Source of the DNA: JALOOE01 sp964423545
GTDB taxonomy: Bacteria; Chloroflexota; Anaerolineae; CG2-30-64-16
Direction: 5' to 3'
Length of the DNA: 9,906 bases
Assembly: GCA_964423545.1 (NCBI GenBank)
Contig: CAYRFV010000215.1
Span: 1-9,906, forward strand
The notes under the pieces are model-generated. The model was not told the origin of the DNA. It did no database searches and worked only from the letters and a program-made list of their open reading frames with translations. The stretch's first letter is position 1. Every line of letters starts with the position of its first letter. Below, in pieces: positions 7,329 through 9,906 of the stretch. The translations under genes and the position numbers were made by a program.

Positions 7329-7357
7329 TTGGCTGCGCTGGCAGGTCGCGCTATCAT
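7329..7357 (+). promoter_or_regulatory. Probable leaderless promoter of the epimerase-family gene
   Basis: TTGGCT (7329-7334) and TATCAT (7352-7357) are separated by exactly 17 bases. The TATCAT box fits TANNNT and occupies -12 to -7 relative to the A of the start codon at 7364, so transcription should begin at or within a base of the ATG. No Shine-Dalgarno-like purine run precedes this ATG, which fits a leaderless message. Not proven experimentally. Confidence 0.5.
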
Positions 7358-7363
7358 TGGCGC

Positions 7364-8350
7364 ATGGACCTTGCCCAGGCTTTTGCGGAGCGCCGCATCC
7401 TGATCACCGGCGGCCTCGGTTTCATTGGCTCGAACCTGGCGCGCCGCCTGGCGGGAAGCGCAGCTCAGATCACATTGGTTGACAGCTTGATCCCGGAGTA
7501 CGGCGGTAATCTATGCAACATTGCTGGGCTTGAGGATCGGGTGCGCATCAATATCTCCGACGTGAGAGACGAGCACAGCATGGCCTACCTGGTCCAGGGC
7601 CAGCACTATCTCTTCAACCTGGCGGGCCAGACCAGTCACCTTGACTCGATGCAGGACCCCTACACCGATCTGGAGATCAACTGCCGGGCGCAGCTCTCGA
7701 TCCTGGAAGCCTGCCGCAGACACAACCCCGGCGTCAAGATCGTGTTCGCAAGCACGCGCCAGATTTACGGCCGTCCCGACTACTTGCCGGTAGATGAGAA
7801 GCATCTGCTTCGACCGGTGGATGTCAACGGCATCAACAAGATGGCAGGCGAGTGGTATCACATCCTCTACAATAACGCCTACGGCGTTCGGGCGAGCGCG
7901 CTGCGACTGACCAACACCTACGGGCCCCGGATGCGCGTGAAGGACGCGCGCCAGACCTTCCTCGGTATCTGGATCCGGCTGCTGGTCGAGGGCCGACCGT
8001 TCGAGGTGTGGGAGGGCCAGCAACTGCGCGATTTCACTTTCGTCGAAGATGCGGTCGATGCGCTGCTGCTTGCCGCAGCATCCGACAAAGCCGATGGTCG
8101 CATCTTCAACCTGGGCGGCGACGAAGTGATCAGCCTGGAAGCACTGGCGCGGTTGCTGGTGGAAGTCGGCGGTGGAGAATATGTGGTGCGCGCCTTCCCC
8201 GCCGACCGCAAACGCATCGACATTGGCGATTACTATGCCGATGATCGTCTCATCCGGCAGCAACTGGGCTGGCAGCCGCGTGTGTCGCTGCGCGAGGGGT
8301 TAGCGCGGACGGTGGCGTTCTATCGTGAGCACCTACCGTGCTACCTGTAG
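7364..8350 (+). CDS. NAD-dependent epimerase/dehydratase family protein (extended SDR) with Tyr-to-Asn change
   Basis: A 328-residue extended short-chain dehydrogenase acting on a nucleotide sugar in the cytoplasm. It starts RRILITGGLGFIGSNL, the NAD-binding Rossmann motif GGxGFIG at residues 16-22. FNLAGQTSH (about 84-92) matches the family's NxAxQ/H strand. FASTRQIYG supplies Thr131 at the usual Ser/Thr catalytic place. The YxxxK motif reads NGINK: Lys159 is kept but the catalytic Tyr is Asn155. ALRLTNTYGPRM, LRDFTFVEDAVDA and the C-terminal GWQPRVSLREGLART are typical of UDP/dTDP-sugar epimerases and dehydratases. The length is normal for the family. From memory, related proteins with the same NGINK context exist, so this is probably a subfamily rather than a broken gene. 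The product and direction of the reaction are unknown. The start at 7364 is supported by the adjacent TANNNT box and by the Rossmann motif following closely. The aminotransferase follows 57 bp later. Confidence 0.88.
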   Translation: MDLAQAFAERRILITGGLGFIGSNLARRLAGSAAQITLVDSLIPEYGGNLCNIAGLEDRVRINISDVRDEHSMAYLVQGQHYLFNLAGQTSHLDSMQDPYTDLEINCRAQLSILEACRRHNPGVKIVFASTRQIYGRPDYLPVDEKHLLRPVDVNGINKMAGEWYHILYNNAYGVRASALRLTNTYGPRMRVKDARQTFLGIWIRLLVEGRPFEVWEGQQLRDFTFVEDAVDALLLAAASDKADGRIFNLGGDEVISLEALARLLVEVGGGEYVVRAFPADRKRIDIGDYYADDRLIRQQLGWQPRVSLREGLARTVAFYREHLPCYL

Positions 8351-8396
8351 TGGTGCTGCTGCACGCTGCGCACCCGGGCCCCTGGTTGCTGCTGCC

Positions 8397-8402
8397 GAGG
8401 AG
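8397..8402 (+). promoter_or_regulatory. Ribosome binding site of the aminotransferase gene
   Basis: GAGGAG (8397-8402), within the purine run 8397-8406, ends five bases before the ATG at 8408. It is a near-ideal Shine-Dalgarno site, fixes the start, and contrasts with the epimerase-family gene upstream, which has none. The remainder of the 57-bp gap (8351-8396) shows no clear promoter or terminator. Confidence 0.75.
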
Positions 8403-8407
8403 AGGGT

Positions 8408-9592
8408 ATGCCCCCGACGATTCCCCAGACTGACCCGCGCGCCAACTACCTGGCGCACCAGGAAGAAATCGACGCGGCCATCACGGCTGTCCTCACCGGT
8501 GGCCGCTACATCCTGGGCGAGCAGGTCGCCGCGTTCGAACGCGAGTTCGCGGCCTACCTGGGCACAAGCCAGGCAATCGGCGTAGGAAGCGGCACCGATG
8601 CGCTGCACGTGGCTCTGCGTGCATGCGGCATCGGCCCGGGCAGTTGCGTCTACACGGTATCGCACACTGCCGTCGCCACCATCGCCGCCATCGAGTTGGC
8701 TGGCGCTGCGCCGGTGCTGGTCGACATCGACCCGGGAAGCTTCACCATGGATCCGAGCCGGCTCGAAGAGACGGTGCGGCGAGCAGAACGCACCAAGAGC
8801 GGAACGATCGGTTCGGCATCTGCCGGACCGCACCTGCGGCGTGCGAGCGGTCGCACATCGCGAGCGGCCCCCCGTTCCGCTGTGCTCCCCGTCCACCTCT
8901 ATGGCCACCCCGCGGATATGGCGGCCATCCTGGAGATTGCGCGACAACATGACCTCTGGGTCATCGAGGACTGTGCGCAGTCTCACGGCGCCGCCATTGG
9001 AGCACACAAGACGGGGGCGCTGGGCGACATCGCCGCCTTCAGCTTCTACCCGACGAAGAACCTCGGGGCGTTGGGTGACGGCGGAGCAGTCGTCACGATT
9101 GATCCGGCCTTGGCTGAGCAGGCCCGGCTGCTGCGTGAGTATGGCTGGCGCGAGCGCTATGTCAGCGCGATCCCTGGCCTGAACAGCCGGCTGGATGAGC
9201 TTCAGGCCGCCATCCTGCGAGTCAAGCTGCGTTATCTGGACGCAGAAAACACGCGGCGCAGACAACTGGCGCAACGGTATGGAAAAGCGCTTGCAGGCGC
9301 CGAAGTGCGCCTGCCACAGATCCGGCCCGGCGTGACGCACGTCTATCACCAGTACGTCGTTCGGTCAGGTCGGCGGGACGCGTTGCGGGCGCGCCTACGC
9401 GAGCATGGCATCGGCACACTGATTCATTATCCGACGCCGGTTCATGCGCAGCCGGCTTACGCAGGACGGCTGTCCATCGGACAGGGTCTGCCCCACACCG
9501 AAGCCGCGGTGTGCGAGATTCTGAGCCTCCCCATCTATCCGGAGTTGCGCGACGAGGACGTGGATCGCGTGGCAGACGAGATCATGGGATAG
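8408..9592 (+). CDS. DegT/DnrJ/EryC1/StrS family sugar aminotransferase with a 28-residue insertion
   Basis: A 394-residue PLP-dependent aminotransferase that converts a keto group on a nucleotide sugar to an amino group, usually with glutamate as donor. GGRYILGEQVAAFEREFAAY (about 31-50) and VGSGTDALHVAL (cofactor phosphate site) match the family. WVIEDCAQSHGA holds Asp188, which contacts the PLP ring nitrogen, with Gln191 close by. SFYPTKNLGALGDGG holds Lys217, the Schiff-base lysine. NSRLDELQAAILRVKL and the C-terminal LPIYPEL are also standard, so the enzyme should be active. Family members are about 365-370 residues long; the excess here is residues 131-158, encoded by a palindromic 84-bp repeat. 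Without it the sequence would read ERTK-VLPVHLYG, the normal family join. It follows the epimerase-family gene in a probable two-gene operon, and a Gfo/Idh/MocA gene converges on it. An amino-sugar precursor is likely; the exact substrate is not readable. Confidence 0.93.
   Translation: MPPTIPQTDPRANYLAHQEEIDAAITAVLTGGRYILGEQVAAFEREFAAYLGTSQAIGVGSGTDALHVALRACGIGPGSCVYTVSHTAVATIAAIELAGAAPVLVDIDPGSFTMDPSRLEETVRRAERTKSGTIGSASAGPHLRRASGRTSRAAPRSAVLPVHLYGHPADMAAILEIARQHDLWVIEDCAQSHGAAIGAHKTGALGDIAAFSFYPTKNLGALGDGGAVVTIDPALAEQARLLREYGWRERYVSAIPGLNSRLDELQAAILRVKLRYLDAENTRRRQLAQRYGKALAGAEVRLPQIRPGVTHVYHQYVVRSGRRDALRARLREHGIGTLIHYPTPVHAQPAYAGRLSIGQGLPHTEAAVCEILSLPIYPELRDEDVDRVADEIMG
8798..8881. repeat. 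84-bp palindromic cassette inserted in frame in the aminotransferase gene
   Basis: The left end AGCGGAACG (8798-8806) and right end CGTTCCGCT (8873-8881) are perfect 9-bp inverted repeats. Inside lie a ten-pair hairpin (8809-8818 with 8821-8830, one G-T pair, two-base centre) and a six-pair hairpin (8841-8846 with 8851-8856, GCGG loop). An 8-bp direct repeat, GCGAGCGG, occurs at 8843 and 8860. The unit is exactly 28 codons, starts and ends on codon boundaries and has no stop in the gene's frame. It accounts for the extra Ser/Arg/Ala/Gly-rich stretch at residues 131-158. No convincing flanking target duplication is visible. No second copy was seen in the window. Confidence 0.75.
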
Positions 9593-9608
9593 ACGCCGAA
9601 AAAGCGTC
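9592..9608. terminator. Small hairpin shared by two convergent gene ends
   Basis: GACGC (9592-9596) and GCGTC (9604-9608) form a five-pair stem around CGAAAAA. It spans the whole 14-bp gap and touches the stop codons of both the aminotransferase and the converging oxidoreductase gene. There is no T-run after either arm and the stem is short, so a termination role is only a possibility. Confidence 0.25.
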
Positions 9609-9906
9609 AAGCCGCTGTGCTCCAGAGGCCGCCTGTCATGTCCACCGGTCGACCCGTCTGCGCGGATTCGTACATCGCCAGCACCAACGCCACCGAGCGT
9701 CGCGCTTCCGGGCCATCGGTTCTGGGCGGACGGTCGTGCCGGACCGCCTCGATCATGTCCGCGATCACAGCGCGATGGCTGGTGCCATAGACCGATGCGG
9801 GATCCAGGAGGTCGCGCGTCAGCAGCTCCTTCTCGCGCTCCAGCTCGCCTTCCACCTTCCAGACGGACTTCCGATTGAGCGCCGTCCCGCCGATCTTGAT
9901 CGAGCC
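9607..9906 (-). CDS. Gfo/Idh/MocA family oxidoreductase, C-terminal fragment (cut by window edge)
   Basis: The minus-strand frame is open from the right window edge (9906) to the TGA at 9609-9607, giving 99 residues with no start needed inside. The segment GSIKIGGTALNRKSVWKVEG near the edge, then SVYGTSHRAVIADMIEAV, GPEARRSVALVLAMYESA and TGRPVDM, is the standard C-terminal end of NAD(P)-dependent Gfo/Idh/MocA oxidoreductases. The IGGTALN wording is reminiscent of WlbA/WbpB, which oxidise UDP-N-acetylglucosamine-derived uronates, but that specificity cannot be established from this piece. The Rossmann domain and catalytic Lys lie outside the window. The gene converges on the aminotransferase with 14 bp between stops, so it belongs to a different transcript. 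A GTG at 9855 is an internal codon, not the start. Confidence 0.88.
   Translation of the reverse strand, partial: GSIKIGGTALNRKSVWKVEGELEREKELLTRDLLDPASVYGTSHRAVIADMIEAVRHDRPPRTDGPEARRSVALVLAMYESAQTGRPVDMTGGLWSTAA

Noticed and set aside
6917..7363. Long upstream extension of the epimerase-family open frame
   Set aside because: It is antisense to the flippase-like gene and its translation is Gln/Pro/Arg-rich shadow sequence; the Rossmann motif begins just after the ATG at 7364.
8798..8881. Possible tRNA-like gene, since the 84-bp cassette has a cloverleaf-like stem arrangement
   Set aside because: The outer stem is nine pairs, there is no T-loop GTTCRA box followed by a five-pair arm, and no anticodon stem of the right geometry; it also lies inside a working gene.
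8333..9349. 338-codon minus-strand open frame opposite the aminotransferase
   Set aside because: The plus strand encodes all DegT catalytic motifs; the reverse translation shows no family pattern.
1..9906. CRISPR array, toxin-antitoxin, phage or transposase genes
   Set aside because: No regularly spaced repeats, no small gene pair and no integrase or transposase motif was found on either strand.

Overview
This is a GC-rich chromosomal segment that reads as a cell-surface glycan (exopolysaccharide or lipid-linked sugar) gene cluster. All genes are long, intact and densely packed. The likely host is a member of Chloroflexota (Anaerolineae/Caldilineae-like). That is inferred from the gene types: a DUF2079 membrane protein next to a GT39-type protein, both with C-terminal extracytoplasmic beta-sandwich modules, and a lipoprotein built of FlgD-like Ig domains. 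A TANNNT box exactly 12 to 7 bases before one start codon also fits lineages rich in leaderless mRNAs. No rRNA, tRNA or marker gene is present, so the taxonomy is a guess.

Layout. Positions 1-7291 are a minus-strand series, read right to left. It starts with a flippase-like multi-pass protein of the lysylphosphatidylglycerol synthase TM/UPF0104 family (7291-6362). A DUF2079 GT-C-like membrane protein follows (6375-3781, overlapping by 14 bp). A GT39/ArnT-like glycosyltransferase comes next (3784-1607, a 4-bp ATGA overlap). After 103 bp containing a good sigma70-type promoter comes a FlgD-like-domain lipoprotein (1503-190), and then the first 48 codons of a family 2 glycosyltransferase (144 to beyond position 1). 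Positions 7364-9592 are plus-strand: an extended short-chain dehydrogenase (NAD-dependent epimerase/dehydratase family) and a DegT/DnrJ/EryC1 sugar aminotransferase. At the right edge a minus-strand Gfo/Idh/MocA-type oxidoreductase (9607 to beyond 9906) converges on the aminotransferase.

Working together. The plus-strand pair and the edge oxidoreductase are the kinds of enzymes that make modified nucleotide-activated amino sugars. The minus-strand series looks like the membrane side: lipid-linked sugar handling, transfer of sugars outside the membrane by GT-C enzymes, cytoplasmic GT2 transfer, and an exported lipoprotein. The exact sugar cannot be read from sequence alone.

Most notable observations. 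(1) An 84-bp palindromic cassette lies in frame inside the aminotransferase gene (8798-8881). It has perfect 9-bp terminal inverted repeats and two internal hairpins, and it adds exactly 28 codons where the family normally has none. It resembles the behaviour of Rickettsia palindromic elements, in an unrelated kind of genome. (2) The epimerase-family protein has Asn155 where the catalytic Tyr of the YxxxK motif belongs. (3) A probable leaderless promoter drives that gene. (4) Loops of the two large membrane proteins carry further short repeats and biased insertions.
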